A stretch of DNA of 11,788 nucleotides from Candidatus Delongbacteria bacterium (GTDB lineage Bacteria; UBA4055). Each line of letters starts with the position of its first letter. Within the stretch, counting starts at the first letter, position 1. The stretch covers positions 1 through 11,788 of the forward strand of contig WTAK01000122.1 in assembly GCA_013139625.1 (NCBI GenBank), given 5' to 3'. A model generated the notes under the pieces. The model was not told the origin of the DNA, ran no database searches, and saw only the letters and a list, made by a program, of their open reading frames with translations. Below, in pieces: positions 1 to 7,727 of this stretch. The position numbers were made by a program, and so were the translations under genes.

Positions 1-1
1 G

Positions 2-250
2 AATTATCCGAACCCATTTAATCCAAACACAACTATAAATTTCTCAGTTTCACAAAATGATTCAAAATTGAAGCTGGTTGTATACAATGTAAATGGACAA
101 TTGGTAAGTACTTTGTTTGATGGAATTAAGAATCGAGGTAGACATTCAATTACTTTTGATGCATCTGCTCTGAATAGTGGAGTTTATTATTATACGCTTG
201 AGGTTGATGGAATAAAAAAAGATACTAAGAAAATGGTAATGATAAAGTAA
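2..250 (+). CDS. C-terminal end of a T9SS-secreted protein (type A sorting domain), 5' truncated
   Basis: The open frame enters from the left edge and ends at TAA 248-250. It encodes about 82 residues that match the type IX secretion system type A C-terminal sorting domain. The visible hallmarks are the opening NYPNPFNPNTTINFSV box, the central LKLVVYNVNGQLVSTL strand (family pattern: hydrophobic-Y-x-x-x-G-x-x-V), the S-G-V-Y-Y-Y-T-L block, and the final K-K-M-V-M-I-K strand. In the family this domain directs a protein with a Sec signal peptide through the outer-membrane Por translocon and is then usually cleaved. The passenger domain lies outside the window, so the protein's function is unknown. 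A start at TTG 68 would split the sorting domain, so the gene is treated as partial. A hairpin terminator follows 30 bases after the stop. Confidence 0.92.
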   Translation, partial: NYPNPFNPNTTINFSVSQNDSKLKLVVYNVNGQLVSTLFDGIKNRGRHSITFDASALNSGVYYYTLEVDGIKKDTKKMVMIK

Positions 251-278
251 AGATTCTGAAATAAATTCAAAATGACTA

Positions 279-1367
279 TTAAAGGTGGATGTTTTCCACC
301 TTTTTCTTTTGATTGATACTTAATAAATACTTTGAAAGTTTTGTCTTTTCAGTGATGAAGCAAAACAACCAACTAAAGACTATTGTTCCAATAAAAGTTA
401 GAACATAAAATAATACATTGTCAGGAAGAATACTTACCTTTTTTAAAGCTCTGATTAATGCAAATAATATTAAAGCATGAGATAAGTAAATCCCAAAAGA
501 GTATCTGGATATAATTTCCATAGAATTTCTTATCTTCAGTGAGCTTATCTTAGTTGCAAAGTAATATAGCGCTATGAATATCAGAACATAAAGTAAAGGT
601 AAAGTGATCTTTTCAATTATCATTAGCATTGGGAGTTGCTCAAAGAAATGGTTGTTTATAGCAAGCCAGTTATAGCTAAAAATATATGAACCCCAAACAA
701 TAACTAATAGTAAGAATGAATTTGAAAGATAATTTAATTTTGACAATAACTTTTCAACTTTTTTAATATTATCAGCGATCCAAATCCCTAAGCTGAAATA
801 AAATATATGTGATAAGAATAATCGTTTAAATACGATCGATAGCTGTTCGTTTTCGATAAGACCAATCTTATAGTGGTTAAATGCAATTTGCAGGATTAAA
901 ATAAACACTATCACGAAAAAGCTTTTACCTTTAATAAATTTTCTATAGAACGGAAAAAATAAGTATAATTGGAAGATAAGAAAGAAGAACCAGAGATGAT
1001 AAAAAGCCGTTCCAGTGAAAAGTTTGAAAATTATTTCAGTAGCTAAGATATCCGAATTGCCAATAAATGCAATTGCAATGTAAATCAATGACCATATAAT
1101 GTATGGCACTAATATTCTATTGATCCTTTTTTTATAGAAAGTTTTAATACTATATTCGCCATCATATCTTAAACTAAGAACAATTCCTGATATCAAAATA
1201 AACATTGGCACTGCGAATTGAGAGAAGATATCAATACTTGCAATTGTAACTGGTAAAGCAGAAAAAGTGCCTATCTGACTGAAATAACTTGTGATATGAA
1301 TGATCACAACAGCTACAATAGCAAATCCTCTTAATATGTTTATTTGATCCTTTATGTTCGACCTCAA
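279..1367 (-). CDS. Acyltransferase-3 family integral membrane O-acyltransferase
   Basis: A 362-residue polytopic membrane protein, normal length for the acyltransferase-3 (OafA/NodX/WecH-like) family. These enzymes move acetyl or other acyl groups onto exported glycans such as O-antigen, capsule or exopolysaccharide. The N-terminus carries the family R-x10-H motif (Arg13 in NILRGFAIVAVVIIH, His24). Next come FYKKRINRILVPYIIW on the cytoplasmic side and, near the end, the SRYSFGIYLSHALIL helix typical of the family. About ten hydrophobic segments can be counted. The start is TTG at 1365-1367; no good Shine-Dalgarno site is visible and no better ATG lies nearby, but the family normally begins just before the R-x10-H helix. 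The gene lies 44 bases downstream of the C39-like peptidase gene on the same strand and may be co-transcribed with it. The acceptor glycan cannot be read from the sequence. Confidence 0.88.
   Translation of the reverse strand: MRSNIKDQINILRGFAIVAVVIIHITSYFSQIGTFSALPVTIASIDIFSQFAVPMFILISGIVLSLRYDGEYSIKTFYKKRINRILVPYIIWSLIYIAIAFIGNSDILATEIIFKLFTGTAFYHLWFFFLIFQLYLFFPFYRKFIKGKSFFVIVFILILQIAFNHYKIGLIENEQLSIVFKRLFLSHIFYFSLGIWIADNIKKVEKLLSKLNYLSNSFLLLVIVWGSYIFSYNWLAINNHFFEQLPMLMIIEKITLPLLYVLIFIALYYFATKISSLKIRNSMEIISRYSFGIYLSHALILFALIRALKKVSILPDNVLFYVLTFIGTIVFSWLFCFITEKTKLSKYLLSINQKKKVENIHL
281..310 (+). terminator. Rho-independent terminator of the T9SS-protein gene, inside the 3' end of the convergent gene
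   Basis: Perfect 9-bp stem AAAGGTGGA (281-289) and TCCACCTTT (295-303) with a 5-nt loop, running into a T-rich tract (301-310, one C). It lies 30 bases after the plus-strand stop. It also forms the last codons and part of the stop of the minus-strand acyltransferase gene. On the minus strand the hairpin is followed by a poor T tract, so termination is better supported for the plus strand. Confidence 0.8.
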
Positions 1368-1395
1368 TAATTTAAGGAAATTAAAATGAATTTTA

Positions 1396-1417
1396 AAATA
1401 AATGCAATGATTTATTT
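1396..1417 (-). other. AT-only hairpin across the stop codon of the C39-like peptidase gene
   Basis: Perfect 8-bp arms AAATAAAT (1396-1403) and ATTTATTT (1410-1417) around a 6-nt loop. The TAA stop lies at 1412-1414. A second AT-only inverted repeat (TTAAAAT 1381-1387, ATTTTAA 1390-1396) abuts it. Both lie in the short gap before the acyltransferase gene. They could mark an intercistronic processing or attenuation site, but stems without G-C pairs are weak and frequent in AT-rich DNA. Confidence 0.3.
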
Positions 1418-4123
1418 AGAATCTGTTGTTGCTACGATCTTATAAAAATATTTATTTGAACTTTCAGTTCCGCTCCATGAGTTTGTGAACGAAGTTTCTA
1501 TTTGAGTGAAAGTTGAATATGGGTCAGCAGCAGCATAGATTAAATATGATCCTGCATTATCTACAATATCCCAGGTGATGTTTACATCTGTGCCATTCGA
1601 AATTATTTGAACATTCTGAGGTGATAGGAACGGTGATATATCTATTTCATCTATATACCATCCTCTTTCGTTGTAAAGATCATCACTGCCAAATTGCCAC
1701 TGAAGTAGAATATTCTGACCGGCATAAGCACTAAGATCGAAGATGACTGATATCCATACACCTGAATCACCTGAGTATGCATCTTCATCGGGCATTGGAT
1801 TCGTGTAAGCTGACGAGATAACATGAGTATATGCGTCTAGTGGATAGATCACATTGTAGTTATTGCCATTATCAGTGGATATCTTAACATTTCCACCATC
1901 GTAAGCTAACGGAGCTGTACCATCTTCTATTTGATACCAGTGAGAAAAAGTTAGTAATGAATTTTCTTCTAGCGGAACAGCCGAAAGGTCATACACCAAC
2001 TTAGAATTTGAGTTGTCTGTATGATTAGCTTCTAAAATAGTTCCCCAAATATCTCCACCTGAGACTGAACCAACTAACGCATCTGTGCCATATTGCCAAT
2101 CTCCGCTAGAAGTAAAGAACGGATCTTGAGGTGTAAATTTTACTTTGTCATAGACTATTTTAAATACTTTTTCCTTTTCATTGTGATCCATTTTAATACT
2201 CTTAGTGCCTGTCGCATCTCCGAGATAAAGCATCTCAGAATCAGCACCTGTAAAATAATATGTTCCAAGGTCAACCCAGAGACCGGCATTAGCAGCCTGA
2301 TCTACTCTGACTTCATCAACTGTAGAGTTATGGAATATCTGATATTTTGCATTGGTTATCATTTCAGTGTTAGAAGGTATGAAAACTTCAACTTTATAAT
2401 CTCCGGGAGTAGCAATATTAGGATTCCATGAAGCAGAGTAATCGTCAATAGTCGTACCTGTCATAGCACCAGTCCACCAGTATGTATTTGTACCCTCATC
2501 TACATTTCTCCAATACTTCATTCCTGTAGTTCCTTCTGCAAGCATAAAGAACCCCACATTTCTGTCTTGAAAATCATATTGATCATCTGCATAGGAAAGT
2601 TGAAGGTCATCAACCTCCAATTGAGCTGTTTCAGGTTTTGATCCTATTGCAGAAGTTGTCCAGGCTACTGCATCAAGATTCTCAATTCCTGTATTAAACC
2701 CTGGCCAATCATACATTACTTCAAAGCCATCTTCACTTGGGTAAGCGACATTCTTATTTCCGTAGGGATCATTGTAATACAGAACTTGCTGAGCAACATC
2801 GGCTATACCAACCGGAACGATCAAATGCCCTGATGCTGTAAGCATAACACACATAGGGTGAGGATTGCCGTTGTTTATATCAGCTGAAATAACATTCCAC
2901 CAATTGCTCCAATACTGAACTGAAGTAAGACCATGCTGCTGTAAGTAATATCTTTGATTCGTTGATGGGGAAGAGCCGCCATGCCCGTTATCATTCCACA
3001 TAAAACCATCACCGCCACCTGTACCTACTCCGACATCGTAAAGAATATCATAGGTAAAATCTTTATAGATATAATTATCATAGATGAAATGTGCCCAGTT
3101 GTTTGTAGTATTCAGCCAGTGTGGGATCAATTCGTAATAAGCTAGTACCATTGCACAAGCGGTTGAAGCACAACAGCCGTACCTGTGACTGTAACCATCA
3201 GTATCGTAAACCTGATTTATATATGGGACATTCAAAGTAGCTTTCTGCTTTGGAGCTTTTATTACGATTGGCTTCATATTTAGATCAAATTCATAGAAAT
3301 CAAAACTATTCGATAGATTTGTCTCAATGTTAGTACTTATATTGAGGGCATATCTGTCACTGGATAATAAAGATTCTTCATCGTGAATAAATTTTAAGTA
3401 ATGTATGGAAGTGTCACTTTCCCAATTATAGCTGTTCACAATCTCATAGTTTTTAGTTGTAAGGAACTCCAGGTCATAGACAAATAGCTTACCTGAAACA
3501 TCTCTGAAAGCAAGTTTCTTTGAATCCTGTGACCATTTTTGGTCGAAATATCCGTTCTCAGTTGTGATCTTTATAGATTTCAATGTACTTAGATCCAGTA
3601 TGTAAACATTTTGGTCTTGATCGTGGTAAGATACAAATTTTCCATTCGGAGATATCGGAGTAATATTAGAATAAGATTCTAGATCATATTTGAATTTTTC
3701 TTCGTTCGCATATTCTATGATTAAATTGTTTTCTACAGTATACGCAATATCTCGATTATCAGAGAAAGAAACTTGCCCACATTTTTTGGATGGTTCAGCC
3801 AAATATGTTACTTCGTTTGTATTTAAATCTAATAATGCAGGTGTTTGTTCTCTTGTTTTAGCGTTTATATATTTAAAACCAATAGAATTTTCGAAAGTAT
3901 TAAAATATCTACCACATCCGGGGTTCTCTAATAAAGTTGAAAGTTTCCCGTCTTTTATCAAATATAAAGCATTATCTAGATTATTCGTAGCTACAACTCC
4001 ATGGTCTGTTTGAGTAAACCCGGTTAGGTAACCTTTATTCTCTATTGAAACTAGCTCTTCCTGTGATATTTTCGCTGATAAACTAAAAACTAACATTAAA
4101 GAAATAAATATACTTGTTTTCAT
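1412..4123 (-). CDS. Secreted multidomain C39-like cysteine peptidase (propeller, peptidase, golvesin-like, MAM-like, FN3)
   Basis: A 903-residue protein starting MKTSIFISLMLVFSLSAKIS, a clear Sec signal peptide. The ATG at 4121-4123 is chosen because GGGAGG lies 5 bases upstream and the hydrophobic segment follows at once; an ATG 10 codons earlier (4153) would put polar residues before the signal and has no such support. Residues ~20-290 contain WD/TolB-like beta-propeller repeats (SPNGKFVSY, SQDSKKLAF). Residues ~295-480 are a C39-like papain-fold peptidase: LNVPYINQ opening, YGCCASTACAMVLAYY with Cys318 as probable nucleophile, GHLIVPVGI with His433, and YYNDPYGN with Asp452. Residues ~498-662 resemble the golvesin C-terminal/xanthan-lyase-associated domain (PGDYKVEVFIPS, LWVDLGTYYF). 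Residues ~663-830 resemble MAM/immune-inhibitor-A beta-sandwiches (ERGWYIDEIDIS). Residues ~831-903 are a fibronectin III module. There is no T9SS sorting domain. It probably cleaves extracellular peptides; the substrate is unknown. Confidence 0.85.
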   Translation of the reverse strand: MKTSIFISLMLVFSLSAKISQEELVSIENKGYLTGFTQTDHGVVATNNLDNALYLIKDGKLSTLLENPGCGRYFNTFENSIGFKYINAKTREQTPALLDLNTNEVTYLAEPSKKCGQVSFSDNRDIAYTVENNLIIEYANEEKFKYDLESYSNITPISPNGKFVSYHDQDQNVYILDLSTLKSIKITTENGYFDQKWSQDSKKLAFRDVSGKLFVYDLEFLTTKNYEIVNSYNWESDTSIHYLKFIHDEESLLSSDRYALNISTNIETNLSNSFDFYEFDLNMKPIVIKAPKQKATLNVPYINQVYDTDGYSHRYGCCASTACAMVLAYYELIPHWLNTTNNWAHFIYDNYIYKDFTYDILYDVGVGTGGGDGFMWNDNGHGGSSPSTNQRYYLQQHGLTSVQYWSNWWNVISADINNGNPHPMCVMLTASGHLIVPVGIADVAQQVLYYNDPYGNKNVAYPSEDGFEVMYDWPGFNTGIENLDAVAWTTSAIGSKPETAQLEVDDLQLSYADDQYDFQDRNVGFFMLAEGTTGMKYWRNVDEGTNTYWWTGAMTGTTIDDYSASWNPNIATPGDYKVEVFIPSNTEMITNAKYQIFHNSTVDEVRVDQAANAGLWVDLGTYYFTGADSEMLYLGDATGTKSIKMDHNEKEKVFKIVYDKVKFTPQDPFFTSSGDWQYGTDALVGSVSGGDIWGTILEANHTDNSNSKLVYDLSAVPLEENSLLTFSHWYQIEDGTAPLAYDGGNVKISTDNGNNYNVIYPLDAYTHVISSAYTNPMPDEDAYSGDSGVWISVIFDLSAYAGQNILLQWQFGSDDLYNERGWYIDEIDISPFLSPQNVQIISNGTDVNITWDIVDNAGSYLIYAAADPYSTFTQIETSFTNSWSGTESSNKYFYKIVATTDSK

Positions 4124-4128
4124 TCTTT

Positions 4129-4134
4129 CCTCCC
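4129..4134 (-). promoter_or_regulatory. Shine-Dalgarno site fixing the C39-like peptidase start
   Basis: Minus-strand GGGAGG, five bases (AAAGA) before ATG 4121-4123. It lies inside the reading frame of the longer candidate that starts at 4153, and it is the main reason for preferring the shorter start. Confidence 0.75.
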
Positions 4135-4161
4135 AGTTTGTCAATATAACCAAAATACTAT

Positions 4162-4213
4162 ATTTACTAACACTAAAGCAATTAAAATATTATGTCATTT
4201 GACCATTTACTAA
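4162..4213. repeat. 9-bp direct repeat in the divergent peptidase promoter region
   Basis: ATTTACTAA occurs at 4162-4170 and again at 4205-4213, 43 bp apart start to start, close to four helical turns. Similarity continues to the right (CACT versus TATT). The second copy sits directly after the candidate -35 box of the C1 peptidase gene, and the first lies 39 bp upstream of the C39-like start. This could be a pair of operator half-sites controlling both genes, or chance in AT-rich DNA. Confidence 0.4.
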
Positions 4214-4226
4214 TATTTTGTATATT
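4199..4226 (+). promoter_or_regulatory. Candidate sigma70-type promoter of the C1 peptidase gene
   Basis: TTGACC (4199-4204) and TATATT (4221-4226) are separated by 16 bp. TATTAT at 4223-4228 gives an alternative -10 with 18 bp. The predicted transcript start would leave a leader of about 20-25 nt before the ATG at 4257, with TGAGGA (4244-4249) as ribosome binding site. Confidence 0.5.
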
Positions 4227-4256
4227 ATCAATAATATAAATCCTTGAGGAATTACG

Positions 4257-7200
4257 ATGAAACGAATAATTGTAATATTTTTAATCGCCTATTTAAATCT
4301 CTTTGCCAATGATTGGTATTCGAAAGAAAATAAGACATTTTCTTGGTATGATTATTATGCTCAAGCATGGGATCTTCTGACTTCTACTGATGAGAAAGCA
4401 ACATATATAAATGCAAATGACTTCGGATTGGAATATCCGGTAAATTTAGATGCCGTGAGTTCTTATCTCTGGGAAAATGGAGAGAGTTTTAGCTTTAAGA
4501 TCTATGCTAAAGATGGATCAATTTTACTATGGCAATCAGATGATAGCCTTTCAATTCAGAATTTTAATGATGTATATTTACCTTCAACGATGGTAATGAA
4601 CGATGATTTTTGGGTTGCAATGATACCTGATACAATAACCGGGCTTCCGACAATGGTGGCTGACAGATATGATTCCGATGATTGTCACAGTTATGCAGGG
4701 TCAGCAGGGTCGTGGACAAAATATCACAAAGAATATATTTCCAGAGTTTTAATGGAGCAATATACAGATGTCGATATTTATCCTCCGTCAGTAAGGACTA
4801 TCTCAGGGAATGTGGGATATCAGAATATTGATCTGCAATTAACAATATTAGTTCAGGATCAGAATGCGATTATTTCTCCGATGGATGCTGAATACAGCAT
4901 AGATGGTGGAGCATGGATACCATTTACTATGAGCAGCGCAAAAGGAGATACTAAGTTTCGAGGTACTATCCCGGGGCAAGTTGATGGTGCTATCGGATCA
5001 GTAAAATTCTTCGTAGAGGATGATCAGAGTAACTCACAGTGGTCAGATACTTACCCTCTTAGTTGGTCAAAGGAATATTCGTTATTCACTGAAGACTTTG
5101 AGGAAGAATTTCCGCCTTATGATTGGAGTAAACAGTCTTCCGGAGCAGGCTTCATACAAGTTCAATACCCTGTTCATTCGGGTGAAAATTCTGTAGCTCA
5201 CTTAAACGATATTGGAGCGCAAGATGACTGGTTAATATCACCGCAGATATATATACCTGATTCTGTTTCGGTGATACTTTCATATTGGCAGAAAGATTCT
5301 TTATCTTCAGCAGCTAACGGAATACATGAAATTTCAGTGTCAACAGATAAAGTAATTTGGACACAGATCTGGACAGGCACATCTTCAGAAGATGAATTTA
5401 CCGAGAATATTGTTTCACTAAGTGCCTATACAGATCAGAATATTTACATAGGTTGGCATTACACAGGTGATAATAGTGATATATGGTATATTGATGATGT
5501 CAGTATTATCTGCGATGATGATGAACCATCTATTACTGACATTCAGGCTAATACAGCTTTATTGCCTGCTATTGGAGCATATCTAAATAATGATATGGAT
5601 ATTCAGCTGACATTATCCTCTAGAGTGGGAATAGATTCTATCTTAGGTCATTATTCTTTTGACGGTGGAGCTATTGACAGTATAGCCTTTACAAAAATTT
5701 CTATTAACATTTGGTCAGGTGCAATTCCTGCTATTGATTCGGTAGCAACTGGTACTATCAGCTTTGATATTACAGATCTCGGTGATCAAAATGTTACTAC
5801 TGATGACTATGATATTTATTTTGTTCAGGATAATGAGATACCGATAATTACGGCTGTACGAGGTAGAGAAGCATTTGTAAACAAAGATGCTAAAATATCT
5901 GTGACGGTGAACGAAGAATCGTCAGTTATATCCTGTGTAGGACACTATTCCACAAATGATTGGGCAACTCAGTATGATTTTACTATGAATTTACCTAAGA
6001 TGCATACTTTTGTCTATGAAGGAATTATTCCTGCTGAATCAACTGAGAAACAGGGAAAACTTAAGTTTACTGTTGAAGACTTTGAAGGTAATACTCTCAA
6101 CTCTGCTGACTACGTAATGAATTGGATATCAACTTTACCTGACAGTTTTGACCTTAGAACTTCTTACCCAGAGAACTATGTTACATCTGTAAAATTACAG
6201 CTTGGTGGAACTTGCTGGACACATGGTACGATTGCTTCAATGGAAAGCAATTTACTTATGACAGATCTCTGGAGTTACTACGGAGAAGAAGGTGAACCTG
6301 CTCTTGCAGAATATCATCTTGACTGGTGGAATGGCTTTAATGACTATAATAATGACGACATAACAACTCAAGGTGTAGGAATAGAAGTGCATCAGGGTGG
6401 AGATTATTTGATGTCCGCAGCTTATTTTTCCAGAGGGGATGGTGCTGTCAGAGAAATTGATGGGCAGGCTTATGATGTAGCACCTGATAGATATTCAGAT
6501 TCGTATCATTACTATTATCCGAGAGATATTGAATGGTATTCTGCTGGCGATAATTTGGAGAATATCGATGAAGTAAAACAAAAGATCATGGAAAATGGTG
6601 CTATAGCTACCTGTATGACTGCAAGTGCGGGATACACAATAGATTATATACATTATCAACCAACCGGAACGACAGAAGAACCTAATCATTCGATTGCTAT
6701 TGTGGGGTGGAATGATAGTTTAGCTACACAGGCTGTTGAAGGACCCGGTGCATGGTTGTGTAAGAATAGTTATGATACGACATACGCTTTTGATGGTTAC
6801 TTCTGGATATCATATCATGATAAGTATGCAGGAAAACATCCTGAAATGGGAGCAGTTTCATTCAAGAATGTTGAAGCTATGAGATATGATAATGTTTACT
6901 ACCATGATTATCATGGATGGAGAGATACTTATACTACTGTAGATGAAGCATTTAATAAATTTGTATCAACTCAGGATGAATATATCAATGCTGTCAGTTT
7001 TTATACTGCGAAAGACAGTGCGATTTATACTATAAAGATCTACGATGATTTTACGACCGGTACTCTACAGAATGAACTTGAAAGTAAGACTGGATATATA
7101 GAGCACAAAGGATTCCACACTATTGATCTTGATAATTCAGTTCAAATATCTAACGGAGATGATTTCTATGTCTATTTGAATCTTTCAGTAGGTGGACAAG

Positions 7201-7607
7201 CTTTTGATCAAACTTCCGATATTCCTACTCTATTAGGTGCAAAGTCCAAGGTCATTGTAGAATCTAAAGCCTCAGCTGATGAAAGTTATTACTATGAGGG
7301 TGGAGTATGGAAAGATCTTTTTGATAATGTTACTATTGATTATCCTCAAACTGCCAATTTCTGCATCAAAGCTTTAGCAAATCCTGTGTTCTTGAACATG
7401 GGGAGCCCTGAGAATGTTCAGATCTCTCAAAATGCTGTAAATGTGTACATTACGTGGGATAATGTGCTAAATGCTAACACCTATTACATTTATAGTTCTG
7501 ATGATCCTTACGGTATCTTTACTTACGTTGGAAGCTCAACGACGAATAGCTGGGATGGAGCATTGGGAGCTTCAACGAAGAAATTTTATTACATTGTGGC
7601 GGAATAA
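4257..7607 (+). CDS. Secreted multidomain papain-like (C1) cysteine peptidase with lectin-like and FN3 C-terminal domains
   Basis: An 1116-residue protein with an N-terminal Sec signal (MKRIIVIFLIAYLNLFAND). Residues ~173-270, 425-525 and 526-625 are three diverged Ig-like modules, each with a YS-x-D/N strand and a later F-x-(V/I)-x-D strand. Residues ~276-419 form a choice-of-anchor-J/MAM-like sandwich (EDFEEEFPPYDW to WYIDDVSI). The peptidase lies late, from ~630 to 870: PDSFDLR opening, QLGGTCWTHG with Cys653, NHSIAIVGW with His811, and CKNSY with Asn837, which gives the papain Cys-His-Asn triad. The usual Trp after Asn-Ser is Tyr here. Residues ~885-1040 resemble the lectin-like domain that follows bacterial C1 peptidases (NVYYHDYHGW, AVSFYTAKDS). 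Residues 1050-1116 are a fibronectin III module related to the tail of the divergent C39-like peptidase. It probably degrades extracellular protein. No T9SS sorting domain is present. Ribosome binding site TGAGGA (4244-4249). Confidence 0.9.
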   Translation: MKRIIVIFLIAYLNLFANDWYSKENKTFSWYDYYAQAWDLLTSTDEKATYINANDFGLEYPVNLDAVSSYLWENGESFSFKIYAKDGSILLWQSDDSLSIQNFNDVYLPSTMVMNDDFWVAMIPDTITGLPTMVADRYDSDDCHSYAGSAGSWTKYHKEYISRVLMEQYTDVDIYPPSVRTISGNVGYQNIDLQLTILVQDQNAIISPMDAEYSIDGGAWIPFTMSSAKGDTKFRGTIPGQVDGAIGSVKFFVEDDQSNSQWSDTYPLSWSKEYSLFTEDFEEEFPPYDWSKQSSGAGFIQVQYPVHSGENSVAHLNDIGAQDDWLISPQIYIPDSVSVILSYWQKDSLSSAANGIHEISVSTDKVIWTQIWTGTSSEDEFTENIVSLSAYTDQNIYIGWHYTGDNSDIWYIDDVSIICDDDEPSITDIQANTALLPAIGAYLNNDMDIQLTLSSRVGIDSILGHYSFDGGAIDSIAFTKISINIWSGAIPAIDSVATGTISFDITDLGDQNVTTDDYDIYFVQDNEIPIITAVRGREAFVNKDAKISVTVNEESSVISCVGHYSTNDWATQYDFTMNLPKMHTFVYEGIIPAESTEKQGKLKFTVEDFEGNTLNSADYVMNWISTLPDSFDLRTSYPENYVTSVKLQLGGTCWTHGTIASMESNLLMTDLWSYYGEEGEPALAEYHLDWWNGFNDYNNDDITTQGVGIEVHQGGDYLMSAAYFSRGDGAVREIDGQAYDVAPDRYSDSYHYYYPRDIEWYSAGDNLENIDEVKQKIMENGAIATCMTASAGYTIDYIHYQPTGTTEEPNHSIAIVGWNDSLATQAVEGPGAWLCKNSYDTTYAFDGYFWISYHDKYAGKHPEMGAVSFKNVEAMRYDNVYYHDYHGWRDTYTTVDEAFNKFVSTQDEYINAVSFYTAKDSAIYTIKIYDDFTTGTLQNELESKTGYIEHKGFHTIDLDNSVQISNGDDFYVYLNLSVGGQAFDQTSDIPTLLGAKSKVIVESKASADESYYYEGGVWKDLFDNVTIDYPQTANFCIKALANPVFLNMGSPENVQISQNAVNVYITWDNVLNANTYYIYSSDDPYGIFTYVGSSTTNSWDGALGASTKKFYYIVAE

Positions 7608-7610
7608 CAG

Positions 7611-7651
7611 ATGTAAGGGACGCAGATCTGCGTCCCCTACATACCTTTTTT
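7611..7651 (+). terminator. Terminator built on a perfect 20-bp palindrome after the C1 peptidase gene (REP-like)
   Basis: GGGACGCAGATCTGCGTCCC (7617-7636) is a perfect palindrome. With one mismatch the pairing extends outward to ATGTA (7611-7615) and TACAT (7638-7642), giving two 14-nt arms around GATC. A run of six T follows at 7646-7651. It starts three bases after the C1 peptidase stop, so it very likely ends that transcript. Its high GC content in AT-rich surroundings and its clean symmetry also suit a dispersed palindromic repeat. Confidence 0.75.
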
Positions 7652-7666
7652 GAAACAAAAAACTCC

Positions 7667-7694
7667 TTGACAATACATTTTATAACCTTACATT
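7667..7694 (+). promoter_or_regulatory. Candidate promoter of the EIIA-antiporter-kinase operon
   Basis: A consensus -35 TTGACA (7667-7672) is followed after 16 bp by TACATT (7689-7694), a 4/6 match to the -10. It lies between the palindromic terminator and the ATG at 7728, whose ribosome binding site is AGGAGA (7717-7722). Confidence 0.45.
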
Positions 7695-7727
7695 TTATTT
7701 TAATTAAAAATAGCCCAGGAGAACATT

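Noticed and set aside
2093..2431. 112-codon open frame on the plus strand inside the C39-like peptidase gene
   Set aside because: It is antisense to the golvesin-like and adjoining domains, has no recognisable domain or ribosome binding site, and is cysteine/serine-rich shadow coding.
3690..4013. 107-codon open frame on the plus strand inside the propeller region
   Set aside because: It is antisense to a well-supported gene, with no family signature or initiation signal.
4124..4153. Longer start (ATG 4153) for the C39-like peptidase
   Set aside because: It would add ten mostly polar residues before a clean signal peptide, and a strong GGGAGG site sits within that extension at the right distance for ATG 4123.
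4199..4228. Bacteroidota-type promoter (TAnnTTTG -7 box) upstream of the C1 peptidase gene
   Set aside because: TTTTG is present but the TA lies at the wrong spacing; the TTGACC/TATATT pair fits better.
7611..7642. CRISPR repeat or attachment site at the palindrome
   Set aside because: Only one copy is present, with no spacer periodicity or adjacent integrase; terminator or REP-like element explains it better.
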